A stretch of DNA of 64,000 nt from Cheiracanthium punctorium (GCA_038373885.1 JAWZYV010012527.1:186001-250000); one strand, 5' to 3'; shown: positions 35,901 to 40,884, counted from the stretch's first letter. Made by a program: numbers and translations. Notes: generated from the letters alone by a model not told the origin.

Positions 35901-36701
35901 CGGTATTGAAAGCTTTGAATTATACCTGTCTTTAATATTAATACATGAAAGTAATTTTCGCCGTATCTCTTCTAGGTCATTTTCCAAGTACCGCCGACAG
36001 TCGAAGGTCGTGCCATGCCGTTGCGTTGCCGATGGCTGCTGGAGGCCGCACCGCACAAGTACCTCTACCTCCGCTTCAGGGGCACGGACGGGGAAGAGGA
36101 GGAGTGTCCCGCGGGGAACAAGATCGTGGTGTACGCCTCTCCCCCCTCCGCTGCAGCGCCCCTCTCGGTCGTCTGCCTCGGGGGCGCCGGACGCAAAGCG
36201 GCCACCATCATCGCAGGGGCCGAGTCCGCATCCGCAACGGGCGACGCGAGCGGACTGCCGCAACGCAGCGGACGCGAGGTGGAAGTGTTCTCCAACTACT
36301 GGTACAACGACTCCGCCGGACCGCAGGTGCTCAGGGACCACGTGTACATCGAGGTACTGGCCAGCCACGCGGAGACGGTCCGGTTCGAGTGGATCGAGGT
36401 GACCAAGCCCCACCCCACCAGGGACGACTGCCCGTTCGAGTGCCCGGAACTGAACGCTTGCATCGCCGCGGAGCTGTGGTGCGACGGCCGGAGGCACTGT
36501 CCTTCCGGCTACGACGAGGCGCCCGCGCACTGCGAGCGCTTCCCGACGGCGTACGTCGTGGCGGGCGCATGCGCGGGGGCGGCGGTCCTCCTGCTGGGGC
36601 TGCTGGCCCTCGCGACCTTTCGGTGCCGTCGCGGGAACGGGTTCAAAGAGTCGCGGCCTGTGCCCACGGAAGATTTCCCCATGGACAGCCCGCACGTATG
36701 A
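1722..36701 (+). CDS. Culd: CUB/LDLa single-pass transmembrane receptor, CULD-like, 5' partial, six exons
   Basis: Joined CDS is 1722-1902, 4754-5543, 8077-8428, 13494-13895, 16019-16506 and 35976-36701, about 979 residues. Every junction has GT-AG ends and matching phase. Seen in the product: CUB 1 (about residues 2-171), a linker with five Gln (190-194), CUB 2 (about 218-350), two degenerate CUB-like segments (about 360-550 and 565-725), a further beta-rich segment, an LDLa module (890-924), a membrane helix (929-953) and a basic 26-residue tail. This is a type I surface protein. Known: Drosophila CULD has CUB plus LDLa plus one helix and acts in endocytic trafficking of rhodopsin and TRPL in photoreceptors. 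That this is its orthologue is inferred from architecture and family resemblance. Neto, another CUB-CUB-LDLa membrane protein, is the main alternative and fits less well. The start codon and signal peptide lie upstream. Confidence 0.8.
1959..2255 (+). mobile_element. piggyBac-type MITE, family P1, internally shortened copy 2
   Basis: The left end TTAACCCTTCGAGGCGC and right end GCACCTCAAAGGGTTAA are inverted repeats with two mismatches, flanked by TTAA. The left 130 bp and right 150 bp match copy 1, but the second hairpin arm is missing, so this is an internal deletion derivative. It has the same orientation as copy 1 and starts 56 nt after the exon A donor. Confidence 0.75.
2256..3685 (+). 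other. Intron 1 sequence without recognisable content
   Basis: AT-rich intronic DNA. A 96-codon open frame at 3122-3412 has hydrophobic stretches but no known motif, no splice signals that would fit the host gene, and no database check. I do not call it a gene. Confidence 0.5.
3686..4513 (+). mobile_element. Tigger/pogo-type non-autonomous element
   Basis: The left end CAGTGAAACTTCTATGAGCG matches the inverted right end CAGTCAAATTTCTCGGGAGCG; both continue into CGACCACC. TA lies on both sides (3684-3685, 4514-4515). Length is 828 bp, with no transposase. Internal short copies of the AGCGACC/AACGACC motif also occur, as in other Tigger-type ends. Confidence 0.75.
4601..4712. mobile_element. 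Short palindromic MITE just upstream of exon B
   Basis: ACCCTAGTAGCACAACT at 4601 is exactly inverted at the right end (AGTTGTGCTACTAGGGT, ending 4712). The middle is made of repeated AACGTTCT/AGAACGTT motifs that also pair. AT dinucleotides flank both sides. The 112-bp unit can fold into one hairpin. It ends 41 nt before the exon B acceptor, leaving only the pyrimidine tract and branch region of the original intron. Confidence 0.75.
4754..5543 (+). CDS. Exon B: rest of CUB 1, Gln-rich linker and most of CUB 2
   Basis: The acceptor CTTTCCCGCAG ends at 4753 and the donor GTAGGT begins at 5544, phase 0. The exon encodes 263 residues. CUB 1 closes with a Phe-Gly-Arg-Phe-Cys-Gly motif and a final Tyr-Lys-Tyr strand. 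A linker with five consecutive Gln follows. CUB 2 opens with Cys-Ala-Ile-Arg-Ser-Pro-Asn-Phe-Pro-Gly-Phe-Tyr, a textbook CUB motif, and contains the usual IRIFDGPS...EFCG block. The other donor, GTACGC at 5530, would leave phase 1 and break the frame into exon C, so 5543 is preferred. GC content is far above the surrounding intron. Confidence 0.9.
5544..7283 (+). other. Intron 2, left part, no gene
   Basis: AT-rich sequence with a poly-A run at about 5594-5610, a 20-bp direct repeat (AGCAAAGGAAACGAAACTCG, near 6064 and 6094) and a small direct/inverted repeat around 7025-7080 (AATAATGTTATAGGCATTATTC twice). Nothing else is recognisable. Confidence 0.5.
7284..8048 (+). mobile_element. PIF/Harbinger-type MITE upstream of exon C
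   Basis: Terminal inverted repeats of about 25 bp: GGCCTCGACTCCATATTACC on the left, GGCCTGAACTCCATATTACC inverted on the right. The target duplication is TAA (7281-7283 and 8049-8051), the 3-bp TWA type of Harbinger elements. Length is 765 bp and no transposase is visible. The right end is 28 nt from exon C. Confidence 0.75.
8048..8052 (+). promoter_or_regulatory. Candidate branch point CTAAC for exon C
   Basis: CTAAC lies 24 nt before the exon and fits the YUNAY branch consensus. Its C is the last base of the Harbinger-type MITE, TAA is the target duplication and the last C is old intron. A pyrimidine-rich stretch and CAG follow. Function is inferred from spacing and motif only. Confidence 0.45.
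8077..8428 (+). CDS. Exon C: end of CUB 2 and start of a CUB-like segment
   Basis: The acceptor ends CATTGCAG at 8076, and a consensus donor GTGAGT starts at 8429. The exon opens in phase 0 and ends one base into a Gly codon. It completes CUB 2 (SSSPEILVQLYSSP, a typical last-strand stretch). A new segment opens with a Cys, an IYSPRH motif and an Asn-Thr-Thr-Cys sequon, which is CUB-like. A Harbinger-type MITE ends 28 nt upstream and a SINE-borne minisatellite starts 41 nt downstream, so the exon is an island between repeats. Confidence 0.88.
8440..9422 (-). mobile_element. SINE-like retroposon with internal minisatellite, copy 1
   Basis: Read on the minus strand from 9422, this matches the intact 228-bp element at 62638-62865 along its body. 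Shared blocks include CTGTGG(G/A)ACC at the start, GAGGGACCCAC, CTGAAATCGGCA and AAGGGGGTTGG. The last part is the minisatellite, then a short CAACAGCAACAA tail near 8440-8455. No clear target duplication remains. Confidence 0.6.
8470..9240. repeat. Minisatellite of palindrome-rich units
   Basis: About 770 bp built from blocks that all begin GAACTATCCATGGAA. One block type ends ATAAGTTC; another ends GTGGGTTCCATGGATAGACGATC; a third adds GGTTCCATGGAAATAAGTTCGGA. Blocks alternate in higher-order patterns, and one block is repeated three times in a row near 9000-9110. Palindromes CCATGG and CGATCG recur throughout. Long open frames across it are by-products of the period. Confidence 0.92.
9423..10683 (+). 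other. Intron 3 sequence with a transposase relic
   Basis: Apart from the transposase relic at 9978-10079, I see nothing specific. Open frames at 9489-9836 and 9560-9970 overlap each other in different frames and show no recognisable domain. Confidence 0.45.
9978..10079 (+). pseudogene. Relic of a Tc1/mariner-type transposase C-terminus
   Basis: One frame reads Pro-Pro-Arg-Ser-Pro-Asp-Leu, then Tyr-Phe-Trp-Leu-Arg-Gly and Leu-Lys-His, before a stop at 10077-10079. This resembles the block around the third catalytic residue of IS630/Tc1/mariner transposases (RSPDL...DFFLWG.LK). The catalytic Asp/Glu position is changed. No upstream DDE motifs are visible, so this is a short decayed fragment. 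Confidence 0.5.
10684..11933 (+). mobile_element. Tigger/pogo-type non-autonomous element
   Basis: The left end CTGTAGACTCTCGATTAACC and inverted right end CAGTAGACTGTCAATTAACC continue into CGGGAT. TA duplications sit at 10682-10683 and 11934-11935. Length is 1250 bp, without transposase. It contains at least one older SINE (11221-11395), so it served as a landing site. Confidence 0.75.
11221..11395 (+). mobile_element. tRNA-derived SINE, old copy
   Basis: The head has an A-box-like AGCCGAGGAGGTAAGACACTG and a decayed B box (GGGTTATGATCTACC). The body, GGTTTTCTAC...CGTTAGAATCCCCTGAAAAGTCC, matches the SINE at 17910-18090 (GGTTTTCTCC...GGGCTAGGATCCCTTAGAAAGTCC). A second head fragment with the same AAGACACTGA motif is at about 11121-11160. 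Confidence 0.55.
11943..12560. repeat. Dispersed repeat of about 0.6 kb, copy 1 of 3
   Basis: The segment beginning TGATGGAGATCACATATCTA recurs at 21420-21985 with high similarity, and more diverged and inverted at 25300-25690. It starts 10 bp after the Tigger-type element. No terminal repeats or coding frame are clear; the copies may be remnants of a longer transposon. Confidence 0.65.
12655..13442 (+). mobile_element. mariner element, internally deleted
   Basis: Terminal inverted repeats of about 27 bp with two mismatches (CAAAGGGCATTCCATAAAAA and CGAAGGACATTCCATAAAAA), flanked by TA at 12653-12654 and 13443-13444. Length is 788 bp, against about 1.3 kb for a complete mariner. The right end lies 51 nt before exon D. 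Confidence 0.85.
12847..13370 (+). pseudogene. Truncated, frameshifted mariner transposase
   Basis: The first frame (12847-13116) is the N-terminal helix-turn-helix part: Met-Glu-Met-Ser-Asp start, IKFCYRLGKTAPETVKLM, STIFRWH and a RRPGRPKS linker. After an internal deletion and a frameshift near 13080, the C-terminal catalytic block YSPDLAPCDFWLFP follows, then a second one-base shift near 13240. The original stop is at 13368-13370. The middle of the catalytic domain, with the first two Asp, is gone, so no activity is possible. DD34D mariner type is inferred from the YSPDLAPCDFW motif. Confidence 0.8.
13494..13895 (+). CDS. Exon D: Pro/Arg/Glu-rich insert and CUB-like segment
   Basis: The acceptor TTCATATACAG ends at 13493 and the donor GTAGGT starts at 13896, phase 1 at both ends. 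About 134 residues are encoded. The first third is charged and Pro-rich (PPPPEAPPS) and is probably a disordered loop. Six Cys follow in the remainder, with strands such as SSFTLRYEFVDT, the usual last strand of a CUB fold. The next segment starts with Pro-Cys-Asp-Arg-Arg-Phe. A decayed mariner element ends 51 nt before the exon, and an inverted-repeat MITE starts 7 nt after it. Confidence 0.87.
13903..14333. mobile_element. Inverted-repeat MITE beside the exon D donor
   Basis: About 45 bp at the left (AGAGATATGAATACCAGGAG and beyond) are inverted at 14285-14325 with few differences. The outer bases read CACTGTTGCA on the left and CAACAGTGCA inverted on the right. Subterminal TATGGCGG blocks also occur on both sides. 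No transposase is present. The start is 7 nt after the exon, so the donor GTAGGT is the only original intron sequence left there. The target duplication is unclear. Confidence 0.65.
14359..14564. mobile_element. MITE with 8-bp target duplication (hAT-like)
   Basis: GTGACCAGATTGAGTAGATT at the left end is repeated inverted at the right end. The flanks TTCGTCGA (14351-14358) and TTTGTCGA (14565-14572) differ at one base, an 8-bp duplication. Length is 206 bp, non-coding. hAT is inferred from the duplication size. Confidence 0.7.
14573..16018 (+). other. Intron 4 remainder, no gene
   Basis: AT-rich, with a (TA)n run at about 15529-15550 and a small hairpin at about 15650-15680 (CTTAATTCAGGC type arms). 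No further structure was recognised up to the exon E acceptor. Confidence 0.5.
16019..16506 (+). CDS. Exon E: CUB-like domain
   Basis: The acceptor GCCCGTTACAG ends at 16018. Two donors overlap at the end: GTGAGT at 16507 leaves phase 0, which exon F needs; GTGAGG at 16502 leaves phase 1 and does not fit. The exon encodes a complete CUB-like unit: FLFGRGGRRNLTCRYDF, the GERIFLTF strand, a Cys-rich middle, CFCGLRS, and a closing FGFEAVYEFLP strand. Read-through past the donor gives Val-Ser and then a stop, so intron retention here would yield a protein without LDLa or membrane helix. That product is hypothetical. Confidence 0.88.
16507..17909 (+). other. Start of the 19.5-kb intron 5, no gene
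   Basis: AT-rich DNA with a purine-rich patch near 17400-17620, including a G run at 17590-17599. No conserved frame or element ends were recognised. Confidence 0.45.
17910..18090 (+). mobile_element. tRNA-derived SINE
   Basis: The tRNA-like head has a GTGGCTGAGAGG A box at 17919 and a GGTTCAGACC B box at 17958-17967, about 30 nt apart as in pol III promoters. A body GTTTTCTCCGGAACTTCGC...GGGCTAGGATCCCTTAGAAAG follows, shared with the older copy at 11221. The tail is not a simple poly-A. I did not find target duplications. Confidence 0.65.
18091..20263 (+). other. Intron 5, no gene
   Basis: No coding signal. A hairpin-like pair (CCCCCTTTTAGCACGG and CCGTGCTATAGGGGG) sits near 18837-18885. 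Otherwise unremarkable. Confidence 0.4.
20264..20372 (-). mobile_element. tRNA-derived SINE with poly-A tail
   Basis: On the minus strand the sequence opens near 20372 with CCCAGAGGGTGTAATGGCTT. It contains CCGGGTTCGTATCCCGG, a perfect T-arm with B box, then CTTGGCAATGG. It ends in GCTGTTCTTC plus 15 A (T run at 20264-20278). The acceptor stem pairs imperfectly and no anticodon arm of normal size can be drawn, so this is a retroposed tRNA derivative and not a functional tRNA gene. Confidence 0.65.
20820..20973 (-). repeat. Dispersed repeat, paired with 29215-29345
   Basis: The minus strand contains TTTTGGAAGATGCT...GTGCTTCGGACTAGAA and AAAGTTCAATG; the plus strand at 29215-29345 carries the same blocks with small changes. 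Open frames over both are coincidental. Confidence 0.55.
20974..21376. mobile_element. mariner-type MITE
   Basis: The left end AGGTTGTAACGAAAGTTTCC and inverted right end AGGTTGTAACGAAAGTTTTC share 18 bp before the first mismatch. The ends resemble mariner termini (TTAGGTTG...). Length is about 400 bp and there is no transposase. Confidence 0.65.
21420..21985. repeat. Dispersed repeat of about 0.6 kb, copy 2 of 3
   Basis: Close match to 11943-12560 in the same orientation, with small indels. It starts with TGATGGAGATCACATATCTA and keeps the block near TTCTCATT...CACTTCGGCT. Confidence 0.7.
21986..23025 (+). other. Intron 5, no gene
   Basis: AT-rich DNA without recognised repeats or frames. 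Confidence 0.4.
23026..24527 (+). mobile_element. Tc1-type transposon, structurally complete
   Basis: The 25-bp terminal inverted repeats are identical; both begin CACTCATGTCCATAAATTAA. TA lies on each side (23024-23025, 24528-24529). At 1502 bp the element has the size of a complete Tc1. It holds one transposase reading frame on the + strand with a TATATAAGG box about 75 bp upstream. Perfect repeats and a nearly intact frame suggest a recent insertion. Confidence 0.95.
23273..24301 (+). pseudogene. Tc1-type transposase with one premature stop
   Basis: The frame starts at Met-Ala-Gln-Arg-Arg-His (23273) and would give about 342 residues. The start is chosen because homologous transposases begin here; the open frame runs upstream without motifs. 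Seen: paired helix-turn-helix DNA-binding region (about residues 15-110), then the DDE core with Asp154 (FSDESRFS), Asp244 (FMDDNARPH) and Glu279 (SPDLNPIEHVWD). There are 34 residues between the last two, the DD34E spacing. An in-frame TAA at 24173-24175 cuts the last 41 residues; the frame continues without other breaks to TAA at 24299. All catalytic residues precede the stop. Whether the 300-residue product works is unknown. Confidence 0.92.
24530..26303 (+). other. Intron 5, mostly repeats and AT-rich DNA
   Basis: Contains the diverged repeat at 25300-25690 and a G run of about 18 at 25852-25869 after a short (GT)n. No gene. Confidence 0.45.
25300..25690 (-). repeat. Dispersed repeat of about 0.6 kb, diverged inverted copy 3 of 3
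   Basis: The reverse complement shows the blocks CTATTCAAAATCATG(C/T)ATTCT and TTAATTGTTTATTTCTCT in the same order as at 11943-12560, with many changes between them. Confidence 0.5.
26307..26933. mobile_element. PIF/Harbinger-type MITE, copy 1
   Basis: Ends CACCAGTCAG and (inverted) CACCGGTCAA; target duplication TTA at 26304-26306 and 26934-26936. The body is nearly the same as the copy at 32027-32636. It includes a (TA)n stretch at 26456-26482 and a T run of nearly 30 before the right end. Confidence 0.75.
27462..28112 (+). mobile_element. Tigger/pogo-type non-autonomous element
   Basis: The left end CAGTAAACTCTCGATTATCC and inverted right end CAGTAAACTCCAGATTATCC, flanked by TA (27460-27461, 28113-28114). 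Length 651 bp. Subterminal GCGGATAATCCGC palindromes occur on both sides. No transposase. Confidence 0.78.
28176..28580. mobile_element. Diverged Tigger-type remnant
   Basis: AAGTTGACCA(T/C)C motifs recur at about 28188, 28262 and 28530 and are inverted at 28550-28565 (GGTGGTCAACTTAGCAGG). The right end reads CAGTAAGACCTGCTAAGTTG on the minus strand. The left end is too changed to place exactly. Confidence 0.45.
28856..29125. mobile_element. TTAA-flanked MITE, family P2, copy 1
   Basis: TTAA at 28852-28855 and 29126-29129 surround 270 bp starting CCCATTAACGCC and ending GCACTAACGG. The internal sequence (GTCGCAAAAA..., TTCCACAAAATACT...) is homologous to the copy at 33586-33861 of 276 bp. 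Non-coding. Confidence 0.65.
29215..29345 (+). repeat. Dispersed repeat, paired with 20820-20973
   Basis: Carries TTTTGGAAGATGCT, GTGCTTCCGACTAGAA and a CACCGGGCACGCAGAT block, matching the inverted copy at 20820-20973. Confidence 0.55.
29735..30935 (+). repeat. Segmental duplication, copy 1 (empty sites)
   Basis: About 1.2 kb collinear with 31870-33942. Shared blocks run from TTTCATCC near 29760, through CAGTAACCTTAC (29900), TACCTCACATG, CTCAGCTCTTCAAT and ACTAATTAAACTTTGC, to GAGTTCCGACTTTTAT near 30880. This copy lacks the two MITEs in copy 2 and shows single TAA (about 29882) and TTAA (30826-30829) at the matching points. It includes a short (GT)n at 30370-30386. It contains no gene. 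Confidence 0.8.
31568..31758. mobile_element. hAT-type MITE
   Basis: Ends CAGGGCCTTATTAT and (inverted) CAGAGCCTGATTAT; the 8-bp duplication GATAAATG is at 31560-31567 and 31759-31766. Length 191 bp. It lies in the spacer between the two segmental copies. Confidence 0.85.
32027..32636. mobile_element. PIF/Harbinger-type MITE, copy 2
   Basis: Ends CACCGGTCAATA and (inverted) CACCGGCCAACA; target duplication TAA at 32024-32026 and 32637-32639. The body matches 26307-26933 (TTAGTTTCTCCTACG...AAACTAAGGAAAATAA and further). The paralogous segment near 29882 shows the empty TAA site. Confidence 0.85.
33586..33861. mobile_element. TTAA-flanked MITE, family P2, copy 2
   Basis: CCCATTTATGCCTAG on the left and CCCATTCGTGCCTGG inverted on the right; TTAA at 33582-33585 and 33862-33865. 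A TCCCTTTTTTGGGA palindrome is near the left end. The uninserted sequence CTCGTTAAAATTGG survives at 30822-30835 in the paralogous segment. Confidence 0.85.
33943..35750 (+). other. Intron 5, no gene
   Basis: AT-rich DNA. A short tandem-like stretch of CGTATCAC(G/A) occurs at 35206-35250. The minus-strand frame at 35231-35566 has no recognised domain and is not called. Confidence 0.4.
35751..35895. repeat. Inverted/direct repeat upstream of exon F
   Basis: GAAATCGGTTTAAATGGATTG (about 35760) pairs with an inverted copy near 35833-35858 (CAGTCCACTCAAATCGATTTC). AAAGTGTCGCGAAATCGG at 35751 is also repeated directly at 35881 with one change. It may be a small MITE; ends and duplication are not clear. 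It stops 80 nt before exon F. Confidence 0.45.
35976..36701 (+). CDS. Exon F: last ectodomain segment, LDLa module, membrane helix, tail and stop
   Basis: The acceptor TCTCTTCTAG ends at 35975 in phase 0. The exon encodes 241 residues and ends with TGA at 36699-36701. After a beta-rich segment (residues 739-885 of the joined protein) comes an LDLa module with six Cys spaced 3, 5, 6, 5 and 10. The CDG triplet and the final Asp-Glu are present, but the Asp usual before the fifth Cys is His and the Asp-Gly-Ser block is Pro-Ser-Gly-Tyr. A hydrophobic run from TAYVVAGA to LLALATF is the membrane helix, followed by Arg-Cys-Arg-Arg and a 26-residue tail. The exon is about 65-70% GC by eye. Confidence 0.92.
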   Translation, partial: VIFQVPPTVEGRAMPLRCRWLLEAAPHKYLYLRFRGTDGEEEECPAGNKIVVYASPPSAAAPLSVVCLGGAGRKAATIIAGAESASATGDASGLPQRSGREVEVFSNYWYNDSAGPQVLRDHVYIEVLASHAETVRFEWIEVTKPHPTRDDCPFECPELNACIAAELWCDGRRHCPSGYDEAPAHCERFPTAYVVAGACAGAAVLLLGLLALATFRCRRGNGFKESRPVPTEDFPMDSPHV

Positions 36702-38412
36702 TAGAGGTCGCGGCCGACGAGATGACTGCCTCCTGTGCGCTCCCCGTGACACGTGACTGAAGTGGTCCGAAATCCGCAACTACTGAAATCGTTTCTTTTG
36801 CTAAGTAATTTTGCATCAGAGTTTTTTAATGCCGATCGACATCATCGGATAGTTCCCAACTACTTGGAATCTACGAATATTTTAAAATTTGTGAAATCAT
36901 AGCGTATTTCGGCGTGATATTTTCACGTTTGTCACTTCCAGTGGCAGCCGCCTGCACATGCGCAGATTTTCCCATCATATTTCTATTCTATGAGACCCAG
37001 TGAAAAAGCGTTAAAAACTGGAAACGCTCTTGTGAATCACTTCGAAATATGATGTACCACTGGAAAATGAAAGTGGAATGTGTGTTAAACAAATTCAGCC
37101 CTTTTGCAATCGCGCGACAGCTTGAATTTGGTGCTGTTTTTGAATGTTCAAAATCGGATTTCTCCAGCTTACGCGATGCATTACGCAAGAGGTTTGTTTG
37201 TCAACCAATCCTCGTTCAGAATCACTCGGCCGCTATTTACATTCGTCGAAATGCTCTGTTACTTTGCTGGCCACTAACGTCACGTGACTCTTATCTGTGA
37301 GTGCCCCGAAAAGGTGTATCGTCGGCCATGGGTATAAAAGTAAAATTTCATTTTTTAAAAGACTGGAAAATCTATTTTTAGAGACGGTAAGCCTGCCTCA
37401 TCACAACAGAAAAATGAAGGACAAGTGTTTGGCAGTGTTAACTTTGTTTTGGAGGTTCATGTTTGCGTGGGGTAAAAAAAAAAGTATTTAAAGTGTAAAA
37501 AGAAGAAAAAAAAATGTGAGTGCCAAGATTTTTTGTTCACAACGTCTGCTCGCCCCGTGTATTTGATGTCACTTTATTTAATTGCTTTGTTATTTCTGAA
37601 TCAGTGTTTTGATGATGACAAATGGTGATTTATTGTAACGTTTCTGAAAGAATATTCAAAACAGGAAAGCATGGCATGGATTTATCTATAAGTTAAAAGT
37701 ATGACATTTTTTTACTTATTTTTTAGATACATTGCAATACTCTTGCCCTTATCAAAATTGGTTTTAATTATTTTTACTATTATTTTCAGAAGCACAACCT
37801 TACTGTGATGGTCATTACATATTTTCAATTAATCAGGAATTATCACTGTAAATTTAATAATTTTAATAATTTTTTTCTTAAATTTCCATATTCCACGGTG
37901 ACAGAAAATGATTTTCATAGTCCTCTGTTTTTCTTTCGAAAATTGATCTATTAAAATTATTTACTTATGCATCTTCCTAAATTTGCTGAACTTCAATTAT
38001 ACTTGATAGGTATAAATAGGACGCATCGATGAAAACTAAAATCGATCCATGACGGTCTATGTACTTACATTTACAGAAAAAAAGAATTGTAATAAATAGA
38101 AAAGAAACAGCCACATTGTCCGTTATTTCGTTGGCAAGTTTTTCAACAGGTGCGTTTATTGAATCGATATTAGCAGATCCTTTGCAGGTCCTGTCATAGG
38201 TATTTTTCGAAGTGGTGCGAAGAACAAAAATGCGCCCCCTCCTACCACACATGTAGCTAGTTTCAACAATATATTTCAACAACACACACGTTTCAACACT
38301 ATATTGACACTCAAATATACAGGCCATCCATCATACCCTATAAGCCCCCAGAGAGTGCGCTATTTAGTTGCCCAGTTATGCCAAAATACTCAGACCACTC
38401 TTATGTTATATA
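36702..38412 (+). other. Downstream flank of the receptor gene, probably partly 3' UTR
   Basis: No coding frame of interest follows the stop. The likely 3' UTR runs into AT-rich DNA. I could not pick a convincing poly-A signal; an AATAAA occurs at about 38090. Confidence 0.4.
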
Positions 38413-39185
38413 TGTTACGGCCAAAGCCCGAAATCGGCCCCGTTCGTGAACGGGTCGGATAATGGACATTTTGCACGTGACGTCACTTGGCGGTATTTGA
38501 TACTCCACGTGCACGATCTTATGCTGATGATTAGTTTCGGTTTCAGCTCGTTTGGACCTAAGGAATTATTTGACACTTCTAGTAGAAATATAGCTGTTGC
38601 AAAAGAAGCTAGAATATTAGTCATTAACAAATAATAGCTTCTTATAAATGAATTTTATCTTCATTGTGAGATTTTATTTAAAATGTTAATAATAATTAAA
38701 TACTAAAAATAATTTAAAAGATCGTACTTTAAAAAAGTGTGGGAGGTTTTTTAATGAATATTTGTACTATTTTAAACTCAGAAAACTCAAAATCATCTCA
38801 ATGATGTATTGTTTATACGTGTTTGCAATAACGTAATAATTTTGGAACACTAATATTCTTTTTATTAACAAAGTTTTGAAGCGAAATGCGATATCATCGT
38901 CCTCTAAACCATCTATTTAAGTATTAAAGAGACAGTAACTCATTTCGAGCGGCTCTAATAATGAGAAACAGTAATTATAAAATGGATACTGAATGCATTT
39001 CAATAGGAGCTGGCGGATGTAAATACCGCCAGCAGACGAATTTTAGCCTCGAACTCAGACACCATGCAAAATGTCCATTCGCGTTTGGGCCAACGTTGCT
39101 TTAAACTTACCGGCCAATGTCCGATCTTTTCTTGATTTCGGGCTTTGGTCGGCCGATTCGCGGCTTGGGACGATCGGCCAAAGTA
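38413..39185. mobile_element. DNA-transposon-like element with long inverted arms
   Basis: The left arm GGCCAAAGCCCGAAATCGG is inverted near 39140 (GATTTCGGGCTTTGGTC). The block ATGGACATTTTGCA...GGCGGTATTT on the left is inverted at 39015-39090. The same end sequence, GTTACGGCCAAAACCCGAA, appears inverted at 41025-41051. The whole 38413-41051 tract may thus be one element broken by later insertions at 39360 and 40322. Confidence 0.5.
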
Positions 39186-39359
39186 GGAGGAAAGAAATCA
39201 AGAGCAGATTGTTTTGCACACTGTTAAAAAGGAATTATTTAAAAATGAGTACCTCTGTGTACTGTTTTTTTTCCTTTTCTTTTTTTAAAGTACAATTGTT
39301 TCAGAAACGAGTTCAAATATAAGTGACATCTCTGAGTTAAAAATAAGCTTGTAATATAT

Positions 39360-40010
39360 AAAAATCTGGAGTGACTCCACTCGACTTTCCGAACACTTAC
39401 GATTAAGATCATGACCAAGCATTTAAATAAACTTTAATCGATGAATCATTCAAACATATATACCAAATTGAAGCTCGATCGAATGTACCGTTTAAACGCT
39501 AGCGCACTTTCAAGAATATCTCCCCATAGGCCATCATGTAAAAGAAATCTTTGTCGTAGCCCTGTAGAAAAACTATAAGTGATATAAACATCAAAATCAA
39601 TACAGGTCTTGCGACGGTGGTTTATAACATGTTATACCCAATTTGAGCTCAATCGAATGCACCGTTTAAAACGCTATCGCATTTTCAAGAATGTCTCCCC
39701 ATAGGCCTTAATGCAAAAAGAAATCTTTGTCGTAGCCCTGTAGAAAAACGACAAGTCCTATACACACCCAAATCAAGACCGGTCTTGCGACGGTGGTTTA
39801 TAACCTATATACACAATTTGAGCTCAATAGAACGCACCGTTTAGGAGCTATCTTGTTCACACACACACACATACATACATACATCTCGTAAAAATAGCAT
39901 CCATGAATTCAGAAGACCTCAAAACGTGTAAATGACACCAAAATCTCGAAATCGAATTTTTTCATTATGACAATACTTTCCTTACAGGGTACATGTTCGG
40001 AAAGTAAAAA
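39360..40010. mobile_element. Dispersed repeat with internal 175-bp tandem units, copy 1
   Basis: Begins AAAAATCTGGAGTGACTCC and ends GTTCGGAAAGTAAAAA; ACTTTCCGAACA near the left is inverted at the right end. Inside, a unit of about 175 bp (TTTGAGCTCAATCGAATGC..., GTCGTAGCCCTGTAG, CTTGCGACGGTGGTTTATAA) occurs twice plus a third partial. A (CA)n/(CATA)n microsatellite follows near 39860-39885. The copy at 43163 has one unit fewer. Confidence 0.75.
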
Positions 40011-40321
40011 TAGGATCTCGTGTTCTCATACTAAAGCCATAACAGAAACTATTCAGTGAGCGTATATACTGAAACAACGAGATAGCGCGAACAATATTGG
40101 ATTTGCCCCCTTCAAAAGGACGAATTATATCTTGAGCCAATGCGTAGCGTAACTTGTATGAATACAAAGGCAAATTGAGTACTCCATTTCTGAACTACCT
40201 TTAAGGGGTACCTTAGTCTTTTTCTTGCTCCATAGACCTGATGCTAAAGATCCCAGATCACATTGTCTCCCGAAATATCGCTTCAAAAAATATGAAATTT
40301 TTTGTAAAGACAAATAGATAC

Positions 40322-40879
40322 TAGAGATGAGTTGTGGCTCATTTTTTGAAGCCCGAGCCGCCCGAGCCCGAGGACTTTTAATCCAAGCCCGCCCGAGCCC
40401 GAGCACTATTATTTAAGTCGGAGCCCGAGCCCGAAATTTCAGTATTTTAAAGATTTAAAAAAAAATTCAATTACTTCACTGATAGAATACAATAAATTTT
40501 GCCGTTTGTGCAAATGAAAGACAAATAAAGTCGCAAACTACCAATGCACTTTCTAATTCTTTGTATCCGTCCTTTATCAAAAAATGTCGGATCTTATGAC
40601 TAACTAAAGAATATAAACCGCCGTTCTAAAATACTCAAAGAGCTTCACGCACCTTCTTGGCGCCCCGATGCAGCTATTTTTATTTATTTTTTTTATAAGT
40701 GCTTTTATTTTTCTCATGAATCACTTTTTAAAATCTGTTTCAAGCAGTATGTTCAATAAAGGAGAAATTTTTCATGAGCCCGAGCCCGAACACAATTGTG
40801 AATTACAGAGCCCGAGCCCGGTTCGGGCCCGGGCTCGGGCTCGGGCTTTCGGGCTCGGGCTGAGCCCGTCTCATCTCTA
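40322..40879. mobile_element. hAT-type MITE with GAGCCC hexamer repeats
   Basis: TAGAGATGAG at both ends (inverted), with the 8-bp duplication ATAGATAC at 40314-40321 and 40880-40887. Both arms are made of GCCCGA/GGGCTC hexamers. Between them is about 350 bp of AT-rich filler. The right arm (about 40825-40862) has six closely spaced GGG runs on the + strand, a candidate G-quadruplex. Non-coding. Confidence 0.85.
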
Positions 40880-40884
40880 ATAGA

